This document shows, piece by piece, positions 1 through 5,412 of a DNA stretch of 5,622 nt. The stretch comes from Bacillota bacterium (GTDB lineage Bacteria; Bacillota; Clostridia; Acetivibrionales; DSM-1351). The first letter of the stretch is position 1. Every line of letters starts with the position of its first letter. Below the pieces are notes generated by a model, which saw only the letters and a program-made list of their open reading frames with translations, did not search any database and had not been told where the DNA came from. The stretch covers positions 1 through 5,622 of the forward strand of contig JAEZKZ010000104.1 of NCBI GenBank assembly GCA_023415305.1. The letters are read 5' to 3'. A program made the translations under genes and the position numbers.

Positions 1-1
1 T

Positions 2-103
2 ATCAAGACGGCATCGTTCATTCTGACAGTGCTGATGATACTCATGTTCATGGTGCCACTGGTACTTATGATTATCAATAACCTGACCGCCGTAGGCTTT
101 TAG
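2..103 (+). CDS. C-terminal tail of a membrane protein (5' truncated by window edge)
   Basis: Frame 2 is open from the window edge to a TAG at 101-103 and gives 33 residues. They run IKTASFILTVLMILMF, then a Pro, then a second hydrophobic stretch ending in NNLTAVGF. Most of the tail is one long hydrophobic, Met/Leu/Ile-rich segment, as expected of the last transmembrane helix of an integral membrane protein. What follows is a run of pilin-like and TadE-like genes, and in Tad-type and related clusters the TadB/TadC (type II secretion F-family) platform proteins usually sit just upstream of the pilin. A TadC-like platform protein is therefore a reasonable guess from context, but no diagnostic motif is visible in the fragment. 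The reading frame and stop are certain; the identity is not. Confidence 0.55.
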   Translation: MKTASFILTVLMILMFMVPLVLMIINNLTAVGF

Positions 104-116
104 CGAACCGTCTGTT

Positions 117-165
117 TGTTTCGGCAGCCGAAAGGAGGGCTGCTTTTTTATATGCTGCCGAAACA
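117..165 (+). promoter_or_regulatory. Competing long hairpin overlapping the terminator
   Basis: A 12-bp perfect inverted repeat pairs 117-128 (TGTTTCGGCAGC) with 154-165 (GCTGCCGAAACA). Its 5' arm contains the 5' arm of the terminator at 124-149, so the two structures exclude each other. AACCG (106-110) and CGGTT (167-171) can extend the stem after an internal loop. The longer, more stable pairing would leave the terminator's 3' arm and T-tract in the loop. That is the architecture of an attenuator, although no ligand domain or leader peptide was identified. The alternative is simply a bigger second terminator (T at 170-173). Confidence 0.45.
124..149 (+). terminator. Intrinsic terminator or attenuator after the membrane-protein gene
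   Basis: GCAGCC (124-129) pairs perfectly with GGCTGC (138-143) across an 8-nt loop. Six T residues (144-149) follow at once, which is the classic layout of a factor-independent terminator. It lies 20 nt after the TAG of the upstream gene and about 70 nt before the next start codon. It would cut read-through from the platform-like gene into the pilin-like gene unless the competing hairpin at 117-165 forms. Confidence 0.7.
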
Positions 166-203
166 GCGGTTTTATATATATGTTCCATATTATAAAAAAT
201 TTG

Positions 204-211
204 AAAAGGAG
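204..211 (+). promoter_or_regulatory. Ribosome binding site fixing the start of the pilin-like gene
   Basis: AAAAGGAG ends 9 nt before ATG 221. The reading frame is open further upstream, to 116 and beyond, but those in-frame codons overlap the terminator hairpins and would add a basic, non-conserved leader. This site therefore favours 221 as the true start. Confidence 0.7.
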
Positions 212-220
212 AAAACCCAT

Positions 221-433
221 ATGCTCAAAATGCTGAAAGTTAAAAACGCCGTCCGACGCTTTGTATCCGAGAAGAAGGGGGACGGATTTTTGGATGTGGC
301 CTTTAAGATTTTGATCGTCGTGGTCATTGGCGCGGCAATCCTACTCATTCTGAACGCCGCGGTGCCGAATCTGTTCTCCGGGCTGATAGAAAAGATCAGC
401 GGCGAACTGACCGGCGTAAACGTGCTGCCGTAA
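221..433 (+). CDS. Small pilin-like single-pass membrane protein (DUF6133-like), 70 aa
   Basis: This 70-residue protein has three parts. A short basic N-terminus (MLKMLKVKNAVRRF) leads to a G-D-G-F-L-D-V-A motif at residues 20-27. One hydrophobic helix follows at about residues 26-48, rich in Ile and Val with a central Gly-Ala-Ala. A short polar tail ends GVNVLP. Size and layout match small Flp/pseudopilin-like proteins encoded next to DUF4320 genes in clostridial mobile elements; the DUF6133 label is from memory of that family's shape and was not checked. The Gly-Phe junction before the hydrophobic helix resembles a prepilin-peptidase site, but the Glu-Tyr of classical Flp pilins is absent, so processing is uncertain. 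The gene is flanked by terminator-like hairpins on both sides, which would allow it to be made at a different level from its neighbours, as expected for a major subunit. Start 221 is chosen for its AAAAGGAG site. Confidence 0.75.
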   Translation: MLKMLKVKNAVRRFVSEKKGDGFLDVAFKILIVVVIGAAILLILNAAVPNLFSGLIEKISGELTGVNVLP

Positions 434-453
434 GCGATAAAAGCAGAAGGCGG

Positions 454-480
454 AGGGGTTGCCACGTGGTGACCCCTTTT
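454..480 (+). terminator. Terminator-like hairpin after the pilin-like gene
   Basis: AGGGGT (454-459) pairs with ACCCCT (472-477). The stem can be extended inwards by two wobble pairs and the palindrome CCACGTGG. A short T-run (477-480) follows, interrupted by CC. It lies 20 nt after the stop of the small pilin-like gene and 18 nt before the next ATG. It probably acts as a partial terminator, giving an excess of the short upstream transcript. The weak T-run lowers confidence in strong termination. Confidence 0.5.
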
Positions 481-493
481 CCTTCGGAAAGGA
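476..493 (+). promoter_or_regulatory. Hairpin covering the Shine-Dalgarno of the DUF4320-type gene
   Basis: CTTTTCC (476-482) can pair with GGAAAGG (486-492), with one G-T wobble, around a TTC loop. The right arm contains most of AAAGGA (488-493), the ribosome binding site lying 5 nt before ATG 499. The left arm shares bases 476-477 with the 3' arm of the terminator hairpin at 454-480, so the two structures compete at their edge. This could tune translation of the downstream gene. It is a small hairpin and may be incidental. Confidence 0.35.
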
Positions 494-498
494 AACAT

Positions 499-927
499 AT
501 GAAACGAAAATTCATCCGCGATCAAACCGGTGAAGGGTATATCGACGTAGCGGTTACGATAATCATTCTATTTACACTCATGGCCTCATTGATGGCGCTA
601 TTTCCGATCTTCAGCGCGCAGCAAAGTCTCAACCAGACGGCAAAATACGTGGCGCGGACCGTTGAGCTGTACGGTAAAGCGGACGATGCAACGTTACAAT
701 CCGTGACGGACAACACGAACTTTTTGGTTCCCGACAGTGTAGAAATCGACACGGAATGGCACGACGCCGCTGCGAAAACCATCCAGCTCAAAACGCCTTT
801 CACCGTCACTATAACGAAAAAAGTGTCCATCGTTATTCTGCGTCCGGCGCTGGGCGAACCGCTGACAATAGATGTACAAATAACATCCTCAGCGCACGGT
901 ATCTCGGAGGTGTTTTTCAAGCAATGA
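499..927 (+). CDS. DUF4320-type single-pass membrane protein, 142 aa
   Basis: The protein begins MKRKFIRDQTGEGYIDVAV, followed by a hydrophobic helix at about residues 17-40. The rest is a soluble, beta-rich region ending in SSAHGISEVFFKQ. The GEGYIDVAVTI start and the A-x-G-x-SEV-aromatic-K ending are what I recall of the DUF4320 family, found in clostridial conjugative-element gene clusters, and the length fits. The helix followed by an extracytoplasmic domain suggests a minor pseudopilin or membrane-anchored surface-apparatus subunit; its biochemical role is not established. GEGYIDVA closely matches GDGFLDVA in the preceding small protein, suggesting shared processing or ancestry. Start 499 is chosen for AAAGGA 5 nt upstream; a GTG at 466 is in frame but lies inside the terminator-like hairpin. 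The stop overlaps the next start (ATGA, 924-927). Confidence 0.8.
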   Translation: MKRKFIRDQTGEGYIDVAVTIIILFTLMASLMALFPIFSAQQSLNQTAKYVARTVELYGKADDATLQSVTDNTNFLVPDSVEIDTEWHDAAAKTIQLKTPFTVTITKKVSIVILRPALGEPLTIDVQITSSAHGISEVFFKQ

Positions 928-1388
928 GACGCTTTGTTAAAGATACGCGCGGCAGCGCAATCATCTGGGCGCTGTTCCTGATATTGATCCTCTTTACACT
1001 GGCCTTTGTGGTATATACGGGCGTTACGGTATACGCCAAATACCAGACCTGCGAAACCGAATTGCAGCGCGCGGCCACCGTGGCGGTGGACACGGGGCTT
1101 ATTAATGCCAATGTCCGCGACCTGCAACTGGATGTTCAGGAAGATACCGCTCAATCGCTGCTGGAAGAAAGCCTGATGGATGCAGGTTGGACTAAGGAGG
1201 ACGGAAGCTGGGTGAAGTATAACGGCGATAAACTGATATATGCGCTTGAGGATATGCAGACTTCGGTACAGGAAAAAACACTGTGTATTGACGGGACGTT
1301 CGCTATGCCGTCTGCGTGGACGGTGAACGGTATATCGGAAATCCGCATCCATATGACGGTGCTGTCATCAGTGCTGTATATCGATTGA
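924..1388 (+). CDS. TadE/pseudopilin-like single-pass protein, 154 aa
   Basis: The protein starts MRRFVKDTRGSAIIWALF, with one hydrophobic helix at about residues 12-34. A long polar domain follows, with heptad-like segments around residues 40-90 and a beta-rich C-terminus ending SSVLYID. The short basic start, then R-G-S-A-I-I-W-A, then the helix recalls the TadE/TadG minor pseudopilin layout (basic N-terminus, RGS/RGA, hydrophobic helix). The usual TadE Glu in the helix is replaced by Trp-Ala, so the family call is by shape only. ATG 924 overlaps the stop of the DUF4320-type gene (ATGA), and GGAGG (906-910) lies 13 nt upstream, so translation is probably coupled. In-frame codons upstream to 756 are read-through of the previous gene in another frame. 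The product is expected to sit in the membrane with its C-terminal domain outside, working with its neighbours. Confidence 0.7.
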   Translation: MRRFVKDTRGSAIIWALFLILILFTLAFVVYTGVTVYAKYQTCETELQRAATVAVDTGLINANVRDLQLDVQEDTAQSLLEESLMDAGWTKEDGSWVKYNGDKLIYALEDMQTSVQEKTLCIDGTFAMPSAWTVNGISEIRIHMTVLSSVLYID

Positions 1389-1393
1389 GGAGG
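1388..1393 (+). promoter_or_regulatory. Strong ribosome binding site overlapping the previous stop codon
   Basis: AGGAGG begins on the last base of the TGA of the TadE-like gene. Two ATGs follow in tandem, at 1397 and 1400. The spacing is 3 nt to the first and 6 nt to the second, so ATG 1400 is preferred. The overlap of site and stop implies coupled translation. Confidence 0.75.
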
Positions 1394-1399
1394 TAGATG

Positions 1400-3958
1400 A
1401 TGAAACGAAAAAAGAAGATACTTATATCGATGACGGCGGGTGTCATAGCGGTGTTGACACTGTTGCTGCTCACGACCTCGGCGCTGGCCGTCAGTATCGG
1501 CTCACGCAGCGTCACGGATATGTTCGATTATAATGGCGGATCGGGATGGAAGAGCCTTGACACACCCGAACATTATGTATCCGGTTCTTCCCCCGAACAG
1601 GTGGCTTATTGTCTGCAACACAGAAACGGAAGCCCACACGATGCAGCGTATAGCGATTCGGATATTTTAGGCAGCTATTCATCCTGCATCCAGACGGGGC
1701 TTCGCATTATTCTTGAAAACGGATACCCATATGCCACGGGTGGATTATCGGCAACAGAATCGCGTTATGCCACCGCCAACGCGGTCAGGTTTTGGTTATC
1801 CGAAAACGGCGATAGTGGGCAATATAACTTCACGAATTTGGGCGCATATTCCGATTCTCAATTACGTTCATACGCCGCCAGCGGAAGGATAGCCAGCAAA
1901 ATTCGGGCACGGTCAGGTTATACAGATGTACTGCAATTCTCGATTGAGCTGTTGATAAAGGCGCGTTCACAGTCTCTGATGACTCATACCGTCAACCTGT
2001 CTACGCCAGCGATGTCTCTCAGCGGTGGTTATTTTGTCGGTACATCCACCATATCGTTCTCCAACATGAACGGCGGGTATACGCTGAACACCTCCGGTCT
2101 GCCTTCTGGTTCCAGCGTTTCCGGCTATACAGGGCAATCTGGTGACACGCTTACAATATGGATTCCGGTCAGTGAAGCGAACGCTAACCGCTCTTTCAGC
2201 CTGTCTGTGACAGGCAAAGATAACCGGACGCGCAGTAATATGTTTGCGTATGCGCCGGGCAACAGCAGCCTACAGCGTGTTTTAGTAGCCAAAAGCGCCG
2301 AATACAACGACGCGCAGATGGTTGGCGTGGCCGTTAATACGCCGCAAATTTACGCTGATCTGACAATCACGTCGCTCAGTTCCAATGCCTCAAGCTACGA
2401 TGCGGGTGATACGATCACTATAACGGCGACGGTGAAGAATCAAGGACTGCGCAACGCAAGTGGATTTTACGTGTCCCTGACGTCCTCCGATCTCTCAACA
2501 CAGAGCAAATATTTTTCTTCGCTGAGTGCGGGCAGTTCAACGACTGTGACCTATACATATACCGCGGCATTGTTTTCATCCACGCGTGATGTGACCGTTA
2601 CGGCGACGGCGGATTCCACTGGTGTTGTTGCGGAGAGCAACGAAGGGAACAATACCCGAAGCACCTCGTTCCGAGTGGTTTCGCTACCCGACCTGACCGT
2701 AACGTCTCTGACTGGCGAAAAATCGCTGTATGAAGCGGGCGAAACGGTCACTGTGTCGGTGGTTGTGAAAAACACCGGTTCAACGTCCTCAGCAGCAACA
2801 ACAGTGCGGCTCACAGTTCCGAACATAGGGACATTTTCAGGTAATCTTGCCGTGCTGGGCGCGGACACAAGCAGGACGGTGACTTTCACGTTTATAGCGC
2901 CCACGGCGCTTAACGCACAGTCGATCACGGTCACGGTCTACGTAGACCCTGACAACAAGGTTGCGGAAAGCAACGAGAGCAACAATAGCCGCACGGCCAC
3001 GATTTCCGTCAAAGCCCTACGGCCTGATATTGAGATCGTGGACTCCACGATCACGGATTGGTATGCTGGCAAAGAAGTCACGGTGTCGGCTACAGTTCGG
3101 AACAACACGGCGCAGCCCGTTCCATCCGTCACAATCCGGCTGACGATTGGCGGCGTGTTATACACGGAAAGCATTCCCATTGCCGGTAACGGCAGCAACC
3201 TCGCTGTATTCAGAATCACAGTGCCGACAAGCGGAAGCTATACAGTAAAAATCGTTGCCGATCCGAACGGCGCTCTAGATGAGACAAATGAGAACAACAA
3301 CACGCTATCAAAGAGCATTCAGGTGCAGAATGTACCAACATCCATTGTAGCCGACCCCGACGACACAGCAATGGAGCAGCGATTTGAAACGTATGGACTG
3401 AATACCCTTTCAGTTCCCGCGTCCTCCACCTATCATACATGGCAGGAGGTTCGACTGGAAAGCGGCAATTACGCTACAAAGACTTTCTATGCTCGACTGA
3501 TCACCGTGTTTACCATTTCACCAGACAGCCGCATCACCTATACGGACAGGCCGGAAACAATGGAATCAGGCGTTGGTTTCAGCGTTCAATGCACCACCAC
3601 CTTGACCACCAACTATGACCATCCTGAAAAGCTCGTCGGCGTGCAGATGGTGTGGGTACGATATCCTGAAAGCTCTTACGGACAGCTATTCGCGTGGCAG
3701 AATGTTCGGGATGATATGGAAGTCCAGACAGGGACGGCAGGAAGCCTGACCGTCACATGGCGGCTTGCCGTCAACCCACATTCGGTCACGGGATGCCGGT
3801 TACACTACACGCCATTATGGTATCCAGACGGAGGATATATTGCGTGGGCTCAGGCTTTTTACGCTTGGAGCCCCATCGGACAGTTGTATGAACACAAGAC
3901 CGACACGCTGACCATTGAGGGCGATATGTATGATCGCGTGACGACGATACAGAGGTGA
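1400..3958 (+). CDS. Secreted thioester-domain-like / triple-CARDB surface protein, 852 aa
   Basis: Residues 1-30 form a clear signal peptide: MKRKKK, a Leu-rich core, and SALA before a predicted cut at 30/31. Residues 31 to about 190 resemble the thioester domain (TED) of Gram-positive adhesins, with AYCLQH (Cys71), ENGYPY (106-111) and ATANAVRFWL (124-133). About 198-316 is a beta-rich domain like the one that follows TED heads. Three CARDB modules lie at about 318-427, 430-539 and 541-642, each closing with an E-(S/T)-N-E-x-N-N signature. About 646-852 is a Trp/Tyr-rich domain I cannot assign. The thioester Gln expected in ATQxA is Ala126, so the Cys-Gln bond cannot form in the usual way. 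The protein has only four Cys (71, 96, 731, 799), which would suit two disulfides. No LPxTG motif or C-terminal membrane helix is visible, so it is either released or held by partners. The likely role is an adhesin or structural part of the surface apparatus encoded upstream. Start 1400 is preferred over 1397 on ribosome-binding-site spacing. Confidence 0.8.
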   Translation: MKRKKKILISMTAGVIAVLTLLLLTTSALAVSIGSRSVTDMFDYNGGSGWKSLDTPEHYVSGSSPEQVAYCLQHRNGSPHDAAYSDSDILGSYSSCIQTGLRIILENGYPYATGGLSATESRYATANAVRFWLSENGDSGQYNFTNLGAYSDSQLRSYAASGRIASKIRARSGYTDVLQFSIELLIKARSQSLMTHTVNLSTPAMSLSGGYFVGTSTISFSNMNGGYTLNTSGLPSGSSVSGYTGQSGDTLTIWIPVSEANANRSFSLSVTGKDNRTRSNMFAYAPGNSSLQRVLVAKSAEYNDAQMVGVAVNTPQIYADLTITSLSSNASSYDAGDTITITATVKNQGLRNASGFYVSLTSSDLSTQSKYFSSLSAGSSTTVTYTYTAALFSSTRDVTVTATADSTGVVAESNEGNNTRSTSFRVVSLPDLTVTSLTGEKSLYEAGETVTVSVVVKNTGSTSSAATTVRLTVPNIGTFSGNLAVLGADTSRTVTFTFIAPTALNAQSITVTVYVDPDNKVAESNESNNSRTATISVKALRPDIEIVDSTITDWYAGKEVTVSATVRNNTAQPVPSVTIRLTIGGVLYTESIPIAGNGSNLAVFRITVPTSGSYTVKIVADPNGALDETNENNNTLSKSIQVQNVPTSIVADPDDTAMEQRFETYGLNTLSVPASSTYHTWQEVRLESGNYATKTFYARLITVFTISPDSRITYTDRPETMESGVGFSVQCTTTLTTNYDHPEKLVGVQMVWVRYPESSYGQLFAWQNVRDDMEVQTGTAGSLTVTWRLAVNPHSVTGCRLHYTPLWYPDGGYIAWAQAFYAWSPIGQLYEHKTDTLTIEGDMYDRVTTIQR
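2351..3325 (+). repeat. Three tandem CARDB modules (about 110 codons each)
   Basis: The modules begin near ADLTIT (320), PDLTVT (430) and PDIEIV (542). Each ends with the same signature: AESNEGNNT (411-419), AESNESNNS (522-530) and DETNENNNT (627-634). The first two endings are also close in DNA sequence (2630-2656 and 2963-2989), while the third has drifted. The modules are diverged overall, so they are old duplications and not a recently expanded array. CARDB folds are Ig-like extracellular spacer or adhesion domains. Confidence 0.8.
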
Positions 3959-3993
3959 TGGATGAGTGGCGTACCGATGGTTCAGAGTTATAG
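3958..3993 (+). pseudogene. 5' stub of the next operon gene, cut off at the junction
   Basis: ATG 3958 overlaps the stop of the CARDB-protein gene (TGATG) and is preceded by AGAGGTG (3950-3956), as expected for another coupled gene of this operon. It encodes only MDEWRTDGSEL before a TAG at 3991-3993, and composition turns AT-rich just beyond. A second ATG at 3962 gives 18 codons to a TAA at 4016-4018, also abortive. The simplest reading is that the downstream gene lost everything after about 3990 by insertion or deletion. A chance ATG after the last gene of the operon is the alternative. Confidence 0.4.
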
Positions 3994-4019
3994 GGCATAT
4001 CATCTAGTTGCATGTTAAT

Positions 4020-4057
4020 CTGCGTTAGATTTCAATGTATATTGAACTCTAACGCAG
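4020..4057 (+). repeat. 38-nt inverted repeat with a 17-nt stem, possible operon terminator
   Basis: CTGCGTTAGA (4020-4029) pairs with TCTAACGCAG (4048-4057), and TTCAAT (4031-4036) pairs with ATTGAA (4041-4046). There is one mismatch between them (4030/4047) and a GTAT loop. Five T residues occur at 4066-4070, 8 nt after the stem. That is further than in a canonical intrinsic terminator but still compatible with a 3'-end structure for the surface-protein operon. Its position right at the composition break also allows a role as an insertion or recombination site. Confidence 0.65.
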
Positions 4058-4211
4058 TCCTCGAGTTTTTCAGTAGAACTGCTTCTGTAACGTAGCTCCA
4101 TTGGTACTGATATGAAAGGGCCTGGAGAAATGAGGAAATGCATGAGCTAACCCAGCAGATTATTTGAAAAGACATCGGTAATAGTTCTCCCTTCAAAATT
4201 AATGGGATTCA

Positions 4212-4240
4212 TTGAAATATATTGTATATATTGATATACT
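4212..4240 (+). promoter_or_regulatory. Sigma-A-type promoter for the CBASS-like operon
   Basis: TTGAAA (4212-4217) and TATACT (4235-4240) are separated by exactly 17 nt, each one mismatch from consensus. Transcription would start near 4247, leaving an untranslated leader of about 150 nt before ATG 4397. The spacer contains a direct repeat, TATATTG, at 4218-4224 and 4227-4233. In such AT-rich DNA it could be an operator or chance. Confidence 0.6.
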
Positions 4241-4299
4241 ATCATTGAGAGAAATGACAATCTTAGAATATATTTAAATAGTATAAAGATCATAAATTA

Positions 4300-4327
4300 T
4301 TGTACAGAAAAACGGACACCTTATGAT
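4300..4327 (+). promoter_or_regulatory. Second, weaker candidate promoter
   Basis: TTGTAC (4300-4305) and TATGAT (4322-4327) lie 16 nt apart and would give a leader of about 63 nt. The -35 box is poorer and the region is AT-rich, so chance matches are likely. It is offered as the alternative start of the CBASS-like transcript. Confidence 0.3.
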
Positions 4328-4396
4328 GTAAGATTAAATGATATTAAGGTAATATAGGATTTAAACAATATAATAAGGGATATAGAGGAGATAATT

Positions 4397-5404
4397 ATGT
4401 TAAATCTGCAAAGTGAGTTTATTAAGTTTCATGATACGATTAAGCTGGATGATGAAAATAAAACACTTCGTGAAAAAAGAGATATCCTATTAAAAAAACT
4501 AAAAGATAATATTTCTGATGATGCCGCTTCTTATACGACCTTTAATCAAGGGAGCTATGCTATGAACACAGGCATCCTACCAGAAGATGAGGATTATGAT
4601 ATTGATGTAGGTCTGCGATTTGATATAGATAAAGATGATTATGACGATCCTATTGTGACCAAAAAGTGGGTCAGAGATGCACTTGAGGGTCATACAAATA
4701 GCGTTAATATCCGCCGTTCATGTGTCACCGTTACTTATCAAAGTGAAGGAGAACCGCTTTATCATGTTGACTTCGCAGTATATGCTAATTCAAATCCGGA
4801 TGGAAAGATGTATATTGCCAAAGGAAAAGAGTTCTCCAGTGATAAAAACAGAGTCTGGGAGGTTTCAGATCCACAGGGTCTTATTGACACCATTAAGGAC
4901 AAGTTCAATGGTGATGATGCAAATCAATTCCGTAGAGTAATCCGTTACATGAAAAAATGGAAGACTCACAAATTTTCTTCTGATGGAAATGGAGCGCCTA
5001 CAGGTATAAGCCTGACGATATTGGCTTATTATCTTTTGTCGATCAACAAGTCATATGATTGGTCAACTGATAAATATATCTATGATGATTTTTCTGCATT
5101 GTATTCTTTGGTCTCGTCTATTAAGGATAAGTTTACATACAGCTGGAATACAACGGATAATTGTTACTATCATAAAATTTCAATAGACTTACCGGTAGAA
5201 CCCTCAAACAACCTGTTTTCAAAGATGACAGACAATCAGATGGAAGCATTTTATCAAAAGACTACAACAATGTTAAATAAACTTGATGAAGTAAAAACAA
5301 AGACAAAAAAGTCAGAAGCTTGCGAAATCCTTGTTGAATTATTTGGAAAAGACTTTCCTGTAACTGTTGATAAGAGCATGGTTGGTACTTCAGAATCTGC
5401 GTGA
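4397..5404 (+). CDS. CD-NTase (cGAS/DncV-like nucleotidyltransferase) of a CBASS system, 335 aa
   Basis: Members of this family make cyclic di- or trinucleotide second messengers in the cytoplasm on phage infection, activating a partner effector. The nucleotidyltransferase core is plain: NQGSYAMNTGI with Gly52-Ser53, then DYDIDVGLRF with the metal-binding pair Asp68 and Asp70, then the third acidic residue in YHVDFAVYA (Asp125). A helical segment, RRVIRYMKKWKTHKF, followed by PTGISLTILAYYLL fits the helical C-terminal half seen in bacterial CD-NTases. The length (335) is typical. All catalytic residues are present, so the enzyme should be active; its product and clade cannot be read from the sequence by eye. 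GAGGAG (4385-4390) lies 6 nt before the ATG. The C-terminus is KSMVGTSESA, ending in Ala where type II CD-NTases conjugated by an E1/E2 protein commonly end in Gly. The E2-like gene starts 8 nt downstream, placing both in one operon. Codon use is AT-rich, unlike the left block. Confidence 0.92.
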   Translation: MLNLQSEFIKFHDTIKLDDENKTLREKRDILLKKLKDNISDDAASYTTFNQGSYAMNTGILPEDEDYDIDVGLRFDIDKDDYDDPIVTKKWVRDALEGHTNSVNIRRSCVTVTYQSEGEPLYHVDFAVYANSNPDGKMYIAKGKEFSSDKNRVWEVSDPQGLIDTIKDKFNGDDANQFRRVIRYMKKWKTHKFSSDGNGAPTGISLTILAYYLLSINKSYDWSTDKYIYDDFSALYSLVSSIKDKFTYSWNTTDNCYYHKISIDLPVEPSNNLFSKMTDNQMEAFYQKTTTMLNKLDEVKTKTKKSEACEILVELFGKDFPVTVDKSMVGTSESA

Positions 5405-5412
5405 AAATATAA

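Larger units (their letters stand above)
3994..4396 (+). other. Junction and leader region without a convincing gene
   Basis: This stretch of about 400 bases separates the pilus-like operon from the CBASS-like operon. It contains the 38-nt inverted repeat at 4020-4057, then about 140 bases of mixed composition with no recognisable gene, then about 200 very AT-rich bases carrying the CBASS promoter and a long 5' leader. Every frame is interrupted. The longest ATG-initiated stretch I traced is 47 codons on the minus strand (4032-4175), with no recognisable family. The mixed-composition part may be decayed remains of the lost operon gene or of a mobile element, but no terminal repeat or transposase motif was seen. 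Confidence 0.6.

Noticed and set aside
116..220. N-terminal extension of the pilin-like gene back to 116
   Set aside because: The extra codons lie on the terminator hairpins and encode an unconserved basic leader. A good ribosome binding site fixes the start at 221.
756..923. Extension of the TadE-like gene upstream into the DUF4320-type gene
   Set aside because: It would overlap most of the preceding gene's C-terminal half in another frame. The ATGA coupling at 924 and the basic-then-hydrophobic start support 924.
522..1352. Long minus-strand open frame opposite the DUF4320 and TadE-like genes
   Set aside because: It is antisense to two genes with clear membrane-protein layout and family motifs. 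Its product is rich in Arg, His and Ser with no recognisable domain, as expected of a shadow frame.
4020..4057. Integron attC-like site
   Set aside because: The arms read GTTA...TAAC from 5' to 3', the reverse of the attC order (TAAC...GTTA), and no integrase or cassette array is present.
4108..4152. Short plus-strand peptide-like stretch reading WRNEEMHELTQQII, as a possible gene remnant
   Set aside because: It spans only 18 codons between stops, with no start or identifiable homologue. It is too short to call as a pseudogene.
4032..4175. Minus-strand 47-codon frame with a possible GGGAG site 11 nt upstream
   Set aside because: It has no recognisable family, no partner, and its stop lies inside the inverted repeat. 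A frame of this length is expected by chance.
4677..4940. Alternative plus-strand frame inside the CD-NTase gene
   Set aside because: It overlaps the catalytic domain of a clearly coding gene in another frame and has no domain of its own.
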